Below, in pieces: positions 1 through 8,893 of a DNA stretch of 64,000 nucleotides. The notes beneath the pieces are model-generated. The model made no database searches. It was not told the DNA's origin and saw only the letters and a list, made by a program, of their open reading frames with translations. Numbering within the stretch: the stretch's first letter is position 1; every line of letters starts with the position of its first letter. The stretch is from NCBI RefSeq assembly GCF_002163625.1, contig NZ_CP020892.1, positions 2,418,001 through 2,482,000 on the forward strand, in the 5' to 3' direction. Source of the DNA: Pseudomonas sp. M30-35. Lineage in GTDB: Bacteria > Pseudomonadota > Gammaproteobacteria > Pseudomonadales > Pseudomonadaceae. Both the position numbers and the translations under genes were made by a program.

Positions 1-720
1 CTGCTCATCAATACGCTTCACCGCTGTCTGTAGTGAAGTACCCAGAGCGGCTTCCGCACGCTCCAGTAGTGCCCGCAAAGGCAGCTCGATATGCCCCGGC
101 GCGAGTCGTACCGTTAACGTGGCCACACTGCGTTGGCTGTGCGGAGTTGCCACGATGCCGTGCGAGCTTCCCAGCCATTCGTATAGCTGCGCATGCTGCA
201 ACTCCTTGCCTGCAAAGTCTTCATTGAACTGTTTTTGTATCAACTGCCGTGCAAGAGCCGCTGAGCAAGGACATGTTGAGGAATAGCCGATCTCCAGCTT
301 CAGTGTCATGCAAGAGTCTTGAGCGTCGCGACTCGCATACACTTCGAAGGGGTAGGCTTTCCAGCCGCCCAGTTGGCTTAGCAATGCCGGACGCTTGAAC
401 AGCGCATCACCCTTTAATCGCAAGGAGGCGCTCTTTGACAAGTCGCAATGGCTATCGAGGAAATGGTCGAGCACCTCATCAAGCAGAGGTGCAGTCAGCT
501 CCTGCTGCTCAAGTCTTTCCAGTGCCAAGTACAGACGCGACATATGGATACCCCGAGCGTCCGGTGTGTCGAGACTGACGCCAGCATCTATGAAGGTGCG
601 AACTTGCTGTTCAGCGAGTCGAACCGGCAAGGCTATTCCCTGCATACCAACCCATTTCAGGGGGACACCTTGATCGGAGCGGGTCTGGCTTGCGATATCA
701 GGTAGTACGAGGGCATTCAT
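1..720 (-). CDS. folE2: GTP cyclohydrolase FolE2 (type IB), partial at window edge
   Basis: Reading leftward from the ATG at 718-720 gives an open frame of 240 codons that leaves the window without a stop. The protein begins MNALVLPDIASQ and carries VGMQGIALPVRL, DTPDARGIHMSRLY and STCPCSAALARQ, which are signatures of FolE2. This family makes 7,8-dihydroneopterin triphosphate from GTP, the first step of folate synthesis. Unlike zinc-dependent FolE it can use other metals, and it is commonly switched on in zinc starvation. About 240 of an expected 290-310 residues are visible, so the C-terminus is missing. A Zur-like palindrome lies 22 bp upstream of the start codon, which supports both the start and zinc-responsive control. 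Confidence 0.9.
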   Translation of the reverse strand, partial: MNALVLPDIASQTRSDQGVPLKWVGMQGIALPVRLAEQQVRTFIDAGVSLDTPDARGIHMSRLYLALERLEQQELTAPLLDEVLDHFLDSHCDLSKSASLRLKGDALFKRPALLSQLGGWKAYPFEVYASRDAQDSCMTLKLEIGYSSTCPCSAALARQLIQKQFNEDFAGKELQHAQLYEWLGSSHGIVATPHSQRSVATLTVRLAPGHIELPLRALLERAEAALGTSLQTAVKRIDEQ

Positions 721-741
721 GGAGAGTACAACCTTTCATAA

Positions 742-756
742 TGTTATAACGTAACA
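742..756. promoter_or_regulatory. Zur-like operator upstream of folE2
   Basis: TGTTATAACGTAACA matches the gammaproteobacterial Zur pattern TGTTATANTATAACA except at two central bases. It sits just upstream of folE2, a classic Zur target. The rest of the 721-1027 gap shows no gene, and no clear terminator was seen for the dsbD-like gene on its right. Confidence 0.6.
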
Positions 757-1027
757 ATATTACAAATCCTACCGACCTTTGGCAACCGCAACGGCATCAA
801 CAAACACAACTTACTGCGCCTGATAACGCTTTCGACTCACGCTAGGCGCTGCGCTTGGCACGTGTAGAAGTGTGCTAAACGGGAGATCAGCCAAGAGCAA
901 GCGATCCGGTCAATTTTTGAGTGATCGATCGCCTGCCTATCTGGATAGGTTTCGGCTGGTTCACTCGCATCCTGCCACCCAGCTTTGCAGATTTGTTCGT
1001 TATGGCGATGCCAGATAAGAGAGCGGG

Positions 1028-3121
1028 TTAACCAGACTTGCCCGCTAAGCTAGGTAAAACATTTGGCACAAGAATCTGTGAAAGGACTTCAGGCTCTTTT
1101 GCACCTGGCGCATACCACAAGTAGAGGGGTACCCCTGAGCGGCCATGCTGTTCCAAAAAAGCGGTGATGGCTGGGTCACCATTGGTCCAGTCGCCTTTCA
1201 TTGTGATCACACCGGCCTGCTCAAATGCCTGTTGAGTGCTGGGTGTATCGATTGCTCGCTGTTCGTTTATCTGACAAGTCACACACCAGTCTGCGGAAAA
1301 GTAGACGAAGATGGCTTGTTCTTGTTGCCGCAGCTCGGCCAAGTGCTCCGCGTCGAAGTCAAGTGTGCGTGTATGGCGTGAACTTGCGAGCGCATTAATC
1401 GGCGCCGCATGCTCCGCAAAAGAGCCAGGAATGACGACGCTTCCCGCCAATGCGAGCAGGGCAGCTAGCCCTGCTGGAAGCCAGCTCAACCGCTTGCCGT
1501 TGCGTTGGCGCAGGCCGGTGAACCAAAGTCCTATCGCCAGCAACATGACCAAAGCAAGACTCGCAATCATGCCGTTGTTACTGAGTTGGCGACCAAGCAC
1601 CCAGGCCAAGGCAAGGGCGGTCAGGAACATGGGGATGGCCATGATATGCCGGAAGCTTGCAAGCCATGGACCAGGACGCGGAAGGAGACGACGAAGCGCT
1701 GGCACGGAACCCAGCAGCAAAAAAGGCAGGGCAATGCCCAGACCCAGACCCGCAAAGACCATCAGCGCGGCAGCCGTAGGGAGTACCAGGGCTGCGCCAA
1801 GGGCTGTGGCCATAAAGGGGCCGGAGCAGGGGGTTGCAACGAAGGCTGCAAGCACGCCTGTCCAGAATGCCCCGGTCATACCATCTTGGTCAGCCAGTTT
1901 GGTACCGGCATTGATGGAGCCCAACTCAAAAAGGCCTGCCAAGTTAAAGCCGATGGCTGCAGTCAACAGTGTAAGCACCACAATGACCCGTGGATCTTGC
2001 AGCTGGAATGCCCAGCCAAGTTGAGTGCCTGCAGCGCGCAGAGCAATAATCGTCGCGCCCAGTATCAGGCAAACGATAACCACACCGGCGGTATAAGCTA
2101 ACGCCTCCCGCCGGGCTTCGCGTTGACCACCGGACAGACGCGTAAGGCTAAGTACTTTAAGGCTGAGGATCGGGAAAACGCAGGGCATGATATTGAGCAG
2201 AACTCCGCCCAGTATGGCGCCGAGAAATGCTGTCAGTAATATGGAAAAGTTTTGAGGTTCGTTTTCGTTTGCCGTTGGCGCATCAGCACTGTGACCCACC
2301 AATGCCAAGGCGGTACCGTTGCCCAGTGACAGTAGCGCCTCAAACTCGTCAGGGAGACCGTCTGCTTGCGAGGATTTAGCCAGTTGAGTTTCAACGATCA
2401 AGGTATCGTCTTGACGCCTAAAAATCTGCTCCGACGCAGGATCCACTACTTTGTCAGTCGCGACAAACAAGTGTGGATCGTTTAGTTCCACGCTTGCTGG
2501 CAAGGGAATACTTAGGCGTAGCCGAGTATCGTCGGTAATCACAAAACTGGCTTGCGAGCCAAGCGGTCTGGGTAGTTCACGCCGCCACTCATCGAAGCGC
2601 GCTTTGCGTTCAGATGTAATATGGGCGTCGCCTGCGACCAGAGTAATGGCAAGCGATGCTTTCTCCGGAATGCAGGCATCAGCGCGGCAAGCGAGATAGT
2701 TGAAATCAGCGGTGATCGGCAGGGAAGTTCCCAATGGTACCGAGGCATCTATTTCAACGGGTAGCAATAGCGCATAAGGATGCTCGTAAACATGATTCAT
2801 CAGATCGCCGATCATTAGCGTCTGCGGAACCGGATAGGCGGCCTTGCCCACGCTGACACCTTCCGGCAATTGCCAATTGAATTGCGGTGACAGGCCAATG
2901 CTGCCCGGCTGTTTCCAATACCCATGCCAACCAGACTGTGGTTCCATGAAAACGGCTAATGTGCTGGTTGTACCGGCTGCGGGTTGATCCGTTTCCGCGA
3001 TCAAGGTGCTCTTAATCAGTACCTCGCCTGAGGTGCCAGCAAACTCCTGGGCAGCGCCGACCTGGGGAGTCAATAAAGCCAGGCAAAAGAGGACGAAATA
3101 GCGGCAAGGCAATGGGGGCAT
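1028..3121 (-). CDS. DsbD/ScsB-type protein-disulfide reductase (697 aa)
   Basis: Membrane thiol transporter that takes electrons from cytoplasmic thioredoxin to periplasmic partners. A signal peptide (PPLPCRYFVLFCLALLTPQ) is followed by a periplasmic N-terminal domain with the Cys pair ACRADAC near residue 145. A central DsbD transmembrane domain of about eight helices carries paired cysteines in NIMPCVFPIL and ATPCSGPF. A C-terminal thioredoxin domain has DWCVTC near residue 610. All three Cys pairs needed for the relay are present. The long N-terminal region resembles ScsB-type DsbD more than E. coli DsbD. It starts 77 bp downstream of the TlpA-like gene on the same strand, so that protein is a likely periplasmic client or partner. 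Confidence 0.88.
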   Translation of the reverse strand: MPPLPCRYFVLFCLALLTPQVGAAQEFAGTSGEVLIKSTLIAETDQPAAGTTSTLAVFMEPQSGWHGYWKQPGSIGLSPQFNWQLPEGVSVGKAAYPVPQTLMIGDLMNHVYEHPYALLLPVEIDASVPLGTSLPITADFNYLACRADACIPEKASLAITLVAGDAHITSERKARFDEWRRELPRPLGSQASFVITDDTRLRLSIPLPASVELNDPHLFVATDKVVDPASEQIFRRQDDTLIVETQLAKSSQADGLPDEFEALLSLGNGTALALVGHSADAPTANENEPQNFSILLTAFLGAILGGVLLNIMPCVFPILSLKVLSLTRLSGGQREARREALAYTAGVVIVCLILGATIIALRAAGTQLGWAFQLQDPRVIVVLTLLTAAIGFNLAGLFELGSINAGTKLADQDGMTGAFWTGVLAAFVATPCSGPFMATALGAALVLPTAAALMVFAGLGLGIALPFLLLGSVPALRRLLPRPGPWLASFRHIMAIPMFLTALALAWVLGRQLSNNGMIASLALVMLLAIGLWFTGLRQRNGKRLSWLPAGLAALLALAGSVVIPGSFAEHAAPINALASSRHTRTLDFDAEHLAELRQQEQAIFVYFSADWCVTCQINEQRAIDTPSTQQAFEQAGVITMKGDWTNGDPAITAFLEQHGRSGVPLYLWYAPGAKEPEVLSQILVPNVLPSLAGKSG

Positions 3122-3198
3122 CGGCTATCAGCCCGCGTGAGGCAGGCTGCTCCATTAGAAGGTGTGCCGCGCCGTTGCTTGCGCGGAATGGCTATGGT

Positions 3199-4287
3199 TT
3201 ATTGGCTGATGCGTTCGACGGCTTCGGCTAATGCGGTATCTTGTGGCCCAAGTTTTTCGGCTACCTTGCCGTCAGCATCAATTAACACAACGCTTGGTAT
3301 CTGCCGGATACCGAAGGTACGGTGCAGGTCGCCCTCGGCGTCGAGCAATACGGGAATAGCTGTCTCGGTGGTATCAAGATAGCTTTCGACATCTGAGTCC
3401 TTGGTCCAAAGGCCAGAAATAATGCCTACCCACTGCACGTTTTGGTCATTACTCAGCTGGTTTACGGTTTCGCGCACGCGGCGGCATGCGGTGGAGGTGT
3501 CTGGTTGGCTCTCGGCAAGATATGACTCACACCAGGTGGCAAAAAACACCATACCCAGCGGCTTATCTGTAGTCGCTCGAGTCAGGTCGATGGTATTGCC
3601 GGCACGTGTAGTGACTGCAAGATCAGGAACCGCATCACCCACCGTTAAGGCGTTGGAATCAATATTCTCGACTGAGGCTCCTTCGGTCGTTGCTGAGCTT
3701 GGGGCAGCGGGCTTCAGCAATGCCTGTAACGCCTGTTCCAATGCTTGATCGTCACGATGACCAATGTGGGTAATATGGCCACTGCGATCAATCAGTACAT
3801 GCTGCGGGGTAACGCGTAGATTCAGTGCTTCGGCCAGTGTTCCGTCATCTACCGTTATAGGCATGGTCAGGCCCATTTCCTTGCGATACACACGTGCAGA
3901 CTCTTCGGTGTCAGCGTAACCGGTGTTCACGGCGATTACCTGAATATCATCACCATGCGCTTCTTGAAATGCCTGGAACCCCGGCATCTGCTGACGACAG
4001 GGTACACACCAGGTTGCCCAGAATTTTATGTACACCGGTTTGACGCCATACAGTGCGCTGAGATCAATGGTGTCACCATCCAGCGTAGTAATGCTCAGCT
4101 CGGGGCCAGGTTGACCAATTAGCGACTCGCCAGCCGCTTTGGCACGCTGCTCACCATCTGCGTCCTGATCATAGGCTTGATCGGCTTTTTGTTGATCGCT
4201 GGCCTCGGTCGCTTGTACCGAACCAATGTAGCCGGCCAAAACTGCGAGCAGTAACGTAACTGAAAGCCTCGTGTTTGTGATCCGCAT
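3199..4287 (-). CDS. Periplasmic tandem-thioredoxin (TlpA-like) protein (362 aa)
   Basis: Two thioredoxin folds in one exported protein. Residues 1-26 form a signal peptide. Domain 1 (about 55-190) has the TlpA/ResA active site WATWCVPC and the cis-Pro region RVTPQHVLID. Domain 2 (about 210-360) keeps FFATWCESY and IRQIPSVVLIDADG but lacks CXXC: only the first Cys is in place, with another Cys about 14 residues later (STACRR). Domain 1 probably does thiol-disulfide exchange, and domain 2 is a divergent or structural copy. It is the first gene of a leftward pair with the DsbD-like gene, which could keep it reduced. Divergent from the MocR-type regulator across 155 bp. Confidence 0.82.
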   Translation of the reverse strand: MRITNTRLSVTLLLAVLAGYIGSVQATEASDQQKADQAYDQDADGEQRAKAAGESLIGQPGPELSITTLDGDTIDLSALYGVKPVYIKFWATWCVPCRQQMPGFQAFQEAHGDDIQVIAVNTGYADTEESARVYRKEMGLTMPITVDDGTLAEALNLRVTPQHVLIDRSGHITHIGHRDDQALEQALQALLKPAAPSSATTEGASVENIDSNALTVGDAVPDLAVTTRAGNTIDLTRATTDKPLGMVFFATWCESYLAESQPDTSTACRRVRETVNQLSNDQNVQWVGIISGLWTKDSDVESYLDTTETAIPVLLDAEGDLHRTFGIRQIPSVVLIDADGKVAEKLGPQDTALAEAVERISQ

Positions 4288-4327
4288 TAACTTTATCCTT
4301 TGGGCAAATTGTTCTGGATTGGCACAA

Positions 4328-4353
4328 TAGTTCTGAGCTAACTCAAAGAACTA
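4328..4353. promoter_or_regulatory. Candidate operator between tlpA-like gene and mocR
   Basis: A perfect 7-bp inverted repeat, TAGTTCT-N12-AGAACTA, lies in the 155-bp divergent intergenic region. The position suits a site for the adjacent MocR-type regulator, but the binding protein is inferred only from proximity. Confidence 0.4.
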
Positions 4354-4442
4354 GCCAAAGATTTAGACCGAAAAAGTAGGGTATATAGTGATTGTGAAGG
4401 ACGCCATGGTCTAAAAAGAAGCACCAAGACTGGTAGGTTTCT

Positions 4443-5870
4443 ATGTACCATGGATCAATGAATACACTTCGTTTTTCACTTGATCGTCAAGGTGAGCAAT
4501 CTCTGTCAGAGCAGATACGTTCCAGCATCGCTGAGGCCATTCGCCAGGGACATTTGTATGAGGGCGCGCGACTGCCTTCATGGCGTGATCTTGCGGCACA
4601 GCTGGGCGTTTCGCGGGGCACTATTAAAACGGCTTATGATCGGCTGAGTGATGATCAGCTAGTCATTTCGAAAGGGGCTGCCGGCACCTTCGTTAGCTTC
4701 GTTCTACCAGCGGCACCCAAAGTGGTTGCCGGAGCCTCCCGCCTGCCATTGCCAGATATCTATCAGGATGTGGACAGTGCACCCAAACTTTTTCAAGTGG
4801 GCGTGCCTGCGCAAGAAGGTTTTCCATTTAAACATTGGTCACGCATCGTACTGCGCTGTTCGCGGCAGGCGGTGGCCGAGCCTCTGCGTTATCCAGACCC
4901 GCGCGGAGAGCTGGTATTGCGCAAAGAAATTGCTGCCTATTTGGCCGTGGCCCGTGGACTGCTTTGTTCTGCAGACCAAATTATAATCACTAATGGTTAT
5001 GCGGGAGCGTTGGGCCTGGCATTGCACATGCTGCGGTTAGATTCAGAGCAAGTGTGGATTGAGGATCCCGGTTATCCACTGACTCGGCACGCCTTGTCGC
5101 TGGCAGGATATACCCCGGTTCCTGTACAAGTGGATGACCAAGGAATTTGTGTGGAGCAGGGGATAGCGCTGGCAGCGGATGCTCGATTGGCGATTGTGAC
5201 ACCCAGCCAGCAAGCACCGTTGGGTGTACAACTATCGCTGGCTCGGCGCCAAGCACTACTCGCATGGGCTAAAGCAAATGCTGGCTGGATCATCGAAGAT
5301 GATTATCTAAGCGAGCTGCAGCTAAGCGGCCAGGCAACACCGGCGTTGGCCTCGCTGGATCGTGAGGGAAGGGTGATTCACATCGGCACTTTCAGTAAAA
5401 CCATCAGCCCACGATTGCGGCTCGGTTTTATGGTGGTACCTATGAGATTGTCGGAGCGTGCTGGGGATACGGCTGCCGCATTGTCGCCAGCGTCTGCTTT
5501 GTCTAGCCAGCTAGCCGTTGCGGAGTTTCTGCGCGATGGTCATTACTTGCGCCATATTCGGAGAATGAAACGCTTGTACATACAGCGCCGGGACGCGCTG
5601 CTTGCGCTCATGGGCACGTCGGTTTCATTGAATAATATGGCTGGCTTGTCACTGTTACTGACCTTGGCTGATGATGCTGACGACGTTCACCTTGCCGAGG
5701 CTGCCAAGGCGTTTGGCTTGGCACCGGCGCCGCTGTCGCCCTGGTACGCCACGCAAATCAATGCGCGAAAAGGATTACTTTTAGGCGTGACGAATCTATC
5801 GAGCCCTGAACTCGAAGAGGGTTATCAGCAGTTGGCAGCGCTTGTCGCTCCCCATCGCCAATATCAATGA
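4443..5870 (+). CDS. MocR-family GntR/aminotransferase-like regulator (475 aa)
   Basis: An N-terminal GntR winged helix (about residues 15-80; LPSWRDLAAQLGVSRGTIKT is the recognition segment) is joined to a PLP-dependent type I aminotransferase-like domain (about 110-470). The PLP-binding lysine is in the motif HIGTFSKTISPRLRLGF. MocR proteins use PLP or an aldimine as effector and often control a divergent neighbour, here the TlpA/DsbD pair. A second ATG at 4458 (MNTLRF) is preceded by a GGA and could be the true start. Many MocR proteins control vitamin B6 or amino-acid genes, so a link to thiol redox would be unusual and is only inferred from position. Confidence 0.88.
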   Translation: MYHGSMNTLRFSLDRQGEQSLSEQIRSSIAEAIRQGHLYEGARLPSWRDLAAQLGVSRGTIKTAYDRLSDDQLVISKGAAGTFVSFVLPAAPKVVAGASRLPLPDIYQDVDSAPKLFQVGVPAQEGFPFKHWSRIVLRCSRQAVAEPLRYPDPRGELVLRKEIAAYLAVARGLLCSADQIIITNGYAGALGLALHMLRLDSEQVWIEDPGYPLTRHALSLAGYTPVPVQVDDQGICVEQGIALAADARLAIVTPSQQAPLGVQLSLARRQALLAWAKANAGWIIEDDYLSELQLSGQATPALASLDREGRVIHIGTFSKTISPRLRLGFMVVPMRLSERAGDTAAALSPASALSSQLAVAEFLRDGHYLRHIRRMKRLYIQRRDALLALMGTSVSLNNMAGLSLLLTLADDADDVHLAEAAKAFGLAPAPLSPWYATQINARKGLLLGVTNLSSPELEEGYQQLAALVAPHRQYQ

Positions 5871-5923
5871 CAACGACTCAGAGCTGAAAACACGAAGGGC
5901 GTCAGGAGCGGGTTTGTCATTGT

Positions 5924-6175
5924 TTGTTCGTCTGCACTTTCGGGTTCGGTCTGAGTGCCTCGACAAATGACTATGGCAATCCGCTTGCGGTGGCCATTAT
6001 TGAGGCCAGGCAAGTGCGTGTCCTCAGCCGCTCTACTGGCGGCGCAGTGCTGACCTTACGCGACATCTTGCGACATCACTGAATTCAGTTCTGGGACGAC
6101 TTGGATATGGCTGGCATGCAGATAGTTTGCCGTCCTGCCTCCAAGGTGCTAGGCATGATTTTGTCGGCGCTCTAA
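5924..6175 (+). pseudogene. Gene relic with TOPRIM-like segment, one in-frame stop
   Basis: One reading frame runs from about 5924 to the TAA at 6173-6175, interrupted by a TGA at 6080-6082. It contains VRVLSRSTGGAVLTLRDIL and then FWDDLDMAGMQIV. The DxD segment after a TGG motif recalls the TOPRIM end of JetD/DUF2220-type proteins (compare YWGDID...GF), but the match is short and made by eye. No intact start is visible. The rest of the 5871-6369 gap shows no supported gene. Confidence 0.3.
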
Positions 6176-6369
6176 GAACCGATGATTGAAGCGATCCGGC
6201 ATGACGGTTCCAAGCATCATTAGAACGCAGTGTGTAAAAACTGATTGCTTGCATGAGTGTCGGAGCGACAACCAAGCTGCTAGCCTCATGCAGGCAAGTC
6301 AAACTATCCAGTTGATTTTAAAAAATAAAATGCGGGGCGCTTAGACTCTGTTGTCTATTTTATCCAGTC

Positions 6370-6400
6370 AAAAAAGCCCCAGTGAGTCTTCAACCGGGGC
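6370..6400 (-). terminator. Rho-independent terminator of katG
   Basis: On the minus strand GCCCCGGT pairs with ACTGGGGC (one mismatch), and a run of T follows. It begins about 23 bp after the katG stop codon. Confidence 0.7.
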
Positions 6401-6422
6401 GCTTGAGATTTAAGACTTAAGG

Positions 6423-8666
6423 TCAGTTGGATTTGACATCGAAACGGTCCAAGTTCATGACTTTGGTCCACGCTTTGGCGAAGTCCTTGACGAACTTTTC
6501 CTTGGCATCGTTCGCTGCGTAGAACTCTGATACAGCGCGCAATTCGGAGTTGGAACCGAATACCAAGTCAACTGGAGTTGCTGTCCACTCAACCTTGCCA
6601 GTCTTACGGTCTGCACCTTGGTAAATGCCGTCTTTTGATGTCTTCGACCAGACTGTTGACATGTCAATCAAGTTGACGAAGAAGTCGTTAGACAATGTCC
6701 CTGGATGAGCTGTGAGTACACCATTTTTACTGCCGTCTGCATTCGCCCCTAATACGCGCATGCCTCCAACCAATACTGTCATTTCTGGCACTGTTAGTGT
6801 TAGCAGATTGGCCTTGTCGACCAGCATTTCTGTTGGCGATAGGCGAGCATCTTTACGGTAGTAGTTACGGAAACCGTCAGCTTTCGGCTCAAGTGCCGTA
6901 AATGAATTTACGTCAGTTTTATCTTGGGTGGTGTCCATACGGCCTAGCGTTACTGGTACGTCAATGCTGTACCCGCCTTTTTTCGCCGCTGACTCAATGG
7001 CCGCAGACCCTGCAATCACGATAATGTCGGCGAGCGAAACCTGTTTGCCTCCTTTCAGGCTGGCGTTGAAGTCTTTTTGTACGGCTTCCAACGTGGTGAT
7101 GACTGTTGCTAACTCAACGGGGTTGTTAGCGCTCCAGTCTTTCTCTGGCGCAAGGCGTATGCGTGCACCGTTCGCACCGCCCCGCATGTCAGAGCCTCGG
7201 AATGAAGAGGCTGATGCCCAAGCAGTACGCACCAGTTCACCAGTGCTCAAGCCCGAGTCGAGCACTTTGGCTTTGAGGGTTTCGAGCTCTTGGGTGTTGA
7301 TTAACTTATGGTCGAGTTTAGGAATCGGGTCTTGCCAGATTAGATCTTCCTTCGGTACATCGGCGCCTAAGTAACGAGTGCGCGGACCGAGGTCACGGTG
7401 GGTCAGTTTGAACCAGGCTTTGGCAAAGGCCAGCTCGAACTCTTTCGGCTTCTCTAAGAACCTATGAGCGATCTTTTCGTAAATAGGGTCAAAGCGTAAA
7501 GCAAGATCTGTGGTGAACATAATAGGTGGATGGCGCTTATCTTTGATGTGGGCATCAGGCACCAGCGAGGCGGCCGATGGGTCGGAGGGTGTCCACTGGA
7601 TTGCACCTGCGGGACTCTTGGACTGAACCCAGGTCCAGCCGAAAAGGTTGACCAAATATTGGTTAGTGAATGTTGTCGGGTTTGAAGTCCATGCGCCTTC
7701 TAAGCCGCTGGTGATGGTGTCTTCAGCGTTACCTTTGCCACAGCTGTTTTTCCAACCCAAACCTTGTTGTTCGGTTGGCGCGCTGGTCGGGTCTGCACCT
7801 AGGCAGTCCTTGGGCTTGTGTGCTCCGTGAGCTTTACCGAAGGTGTGGCCGCCAGCAATCAGGGCAACGGTTTCTTCATCGTTCATGCCCATACGGCCAA
7901 AGGTGTCGCGAATATCACGGGCTGCGGCGAGCGGGTCGGGTTTACCGTTTGGGCCTTCTGGGTTTACGTAGATTAGGCCCATTTGTGTGGCCGCGAGTGG
8001 TTTTTCCAATTTGCGGTCGTCGTGGTAGCGCTTATCACCGAGCCACGTGTTTTCTGGCCCCCAATAAACCAAATCGGGCTCCCAGTCATCTGCACGACCG
8101 CCGCCGAAACCGTAGGTTTTCATACCCATCGACTCCATGGCTACTGTACCTGTCAGTACGATCAGATCCCCCCAAGAAATTTTGGCTCCGTACTTTTCCT
8201 TAATCGGCCACAACAGACGGCGTGCCTTGTCGAGACTAACGTTGTCCGGCCAGTTGTTTAACGGGTCAAAACGCTGCTGTGCGCCATCAGACCCGCCGCG
8301 TCCATCTAGCGCGCGATATGTACCAGCATTATGCCAGGCCATGCGGATAAAGAATGGGCCATAGTTGCCATAGTCAGCCGGCCACCAATCTTGTGACTGG
8401 GTCAGAGTTGCTGCGATATCTTTTTTTACTGTCTCTAGGTCAAGGCTGTTGAACGCCTTGGCATAGTTGAAGTCTGCACCTGCTGGATTGGAAGAGGCGT
8501 TGTGCGCCCGCAATAAGGACAGATCAAGACGGTTGGGCCACCAGTCAGTGTTGGACTTTTGTTCGTGCCTGCTCGCCAGGGAGGCGGCGCCAGTGTTATC
8601 AGCGTGTACGACCGGAGAAAAACTAACTATGAGTGCGATCGCCAAGGGCAGTTTTTTTATGCGCAT
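6423..8666 (-). CDS. katG: Catalase-peroxidase KatG with signal peptide (747 aa)
   Basis: Haem enzyme that removes H2O2 by catalase and peroxidase activity. Distal residues Arg108, Trp111 and His112 are in [11 protein letters not shown]. Tyr233 ([11 protein letters not shown]) and Met259 ([11 protein letters not shown]) have the right spacing for the Trp-Tyr-Met crosslink that gives catalase activity. Proximal His274 is in [11 protein letters not shown]. Length is normal for the two-domain family. The first 22 residues ([22 protein letters not shown]) form a Sec signal peptide ending at VHA|DN, so this is a periplasmic KatP-like form. The OxyR-type regulator lies 227 bp upstream on the same strand and is the likely controller. 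A terminator follows. Confidence 0.93.
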   Translation of the reverse strand: MRIKKLPLAIALIVSFSPVVHADNTGAASLASRHEQKSNTDWWPNRLDLSLLRAHNASSNPAGADFNYAKAFNSLDLETVKKDIAATLTQSQDWWPADYGNYGPFFIRMAWHNAGTYRALDGRGGSDGAQQRFDPLNNWPDNVSLDKARRLLWPIKEKYGAKISWGDLIVLTGTVAMESMGMKTYGFGGGRADDWEPDLVYWGPENTWLGDKRYHDDRKLEKPLAATQMGLIYVNPEGPNGKPDPLAAARDIRDTFGRMGMNDEETVALIAGGHTFGKAHGAHKPKDCLGADPTSAPTEQQGLGWKNSCGKGNAEDTITSGLEGAWTSNPTTFTNQYLVNLFGWTWVQSKSPAGAIQWTPSDPSAASLVPDAHIKDKRHPPIMFTTDLALRFDPIYEKIAHRFLEKPKEFELAFAKAWFKLTHRDLGPRTRYLGADVPKEDLIWQDPIPKLDHKLINTQELETLKAKVLDSGLSTGELVRTAWASASSFRGSDMRGGANGARIRLAPEKDWSANNPVELATVITTLEAVQKDFNASLKGGKQVSLADIIVIAGSAAIESAAKKGGYSIDVPVTLGRMDTTQDKTDVNSFTALEPKADGFRNYYRKDARLSPTEMLVDKANLLTLTVPEMTVLVGGMRVLGANADGSKNGVLTAHPGTLSNDFFVNLIDMSTVWSKTSKDGIYQGADRKTGKVEWTATPVDLVFGSNSELRAVSEFYAANDAKEKFVKDFAKAWTKVMNLDRFDVKSN

Positions 8667-8893
8667 GGGGTGCTTCCTTACAAAGAGAAGTAGACGAGTT
8701 AGGCGACATCAAAACTTAAGCCTATCTAGAACTTTAAGTGCCCCCAAGTTTCCAGACAATTCAGGTTGTCAATGGCAGCGATTGAACATTTAATTTGGCG
8801 CTCGCCCTGATGGTCTCAGCGCCTGATATAACCCCCGTGCGTCTTAGGCATGGCATGTCAAGGGTGCCACATTGATGGCTTGATCTAATGCCT

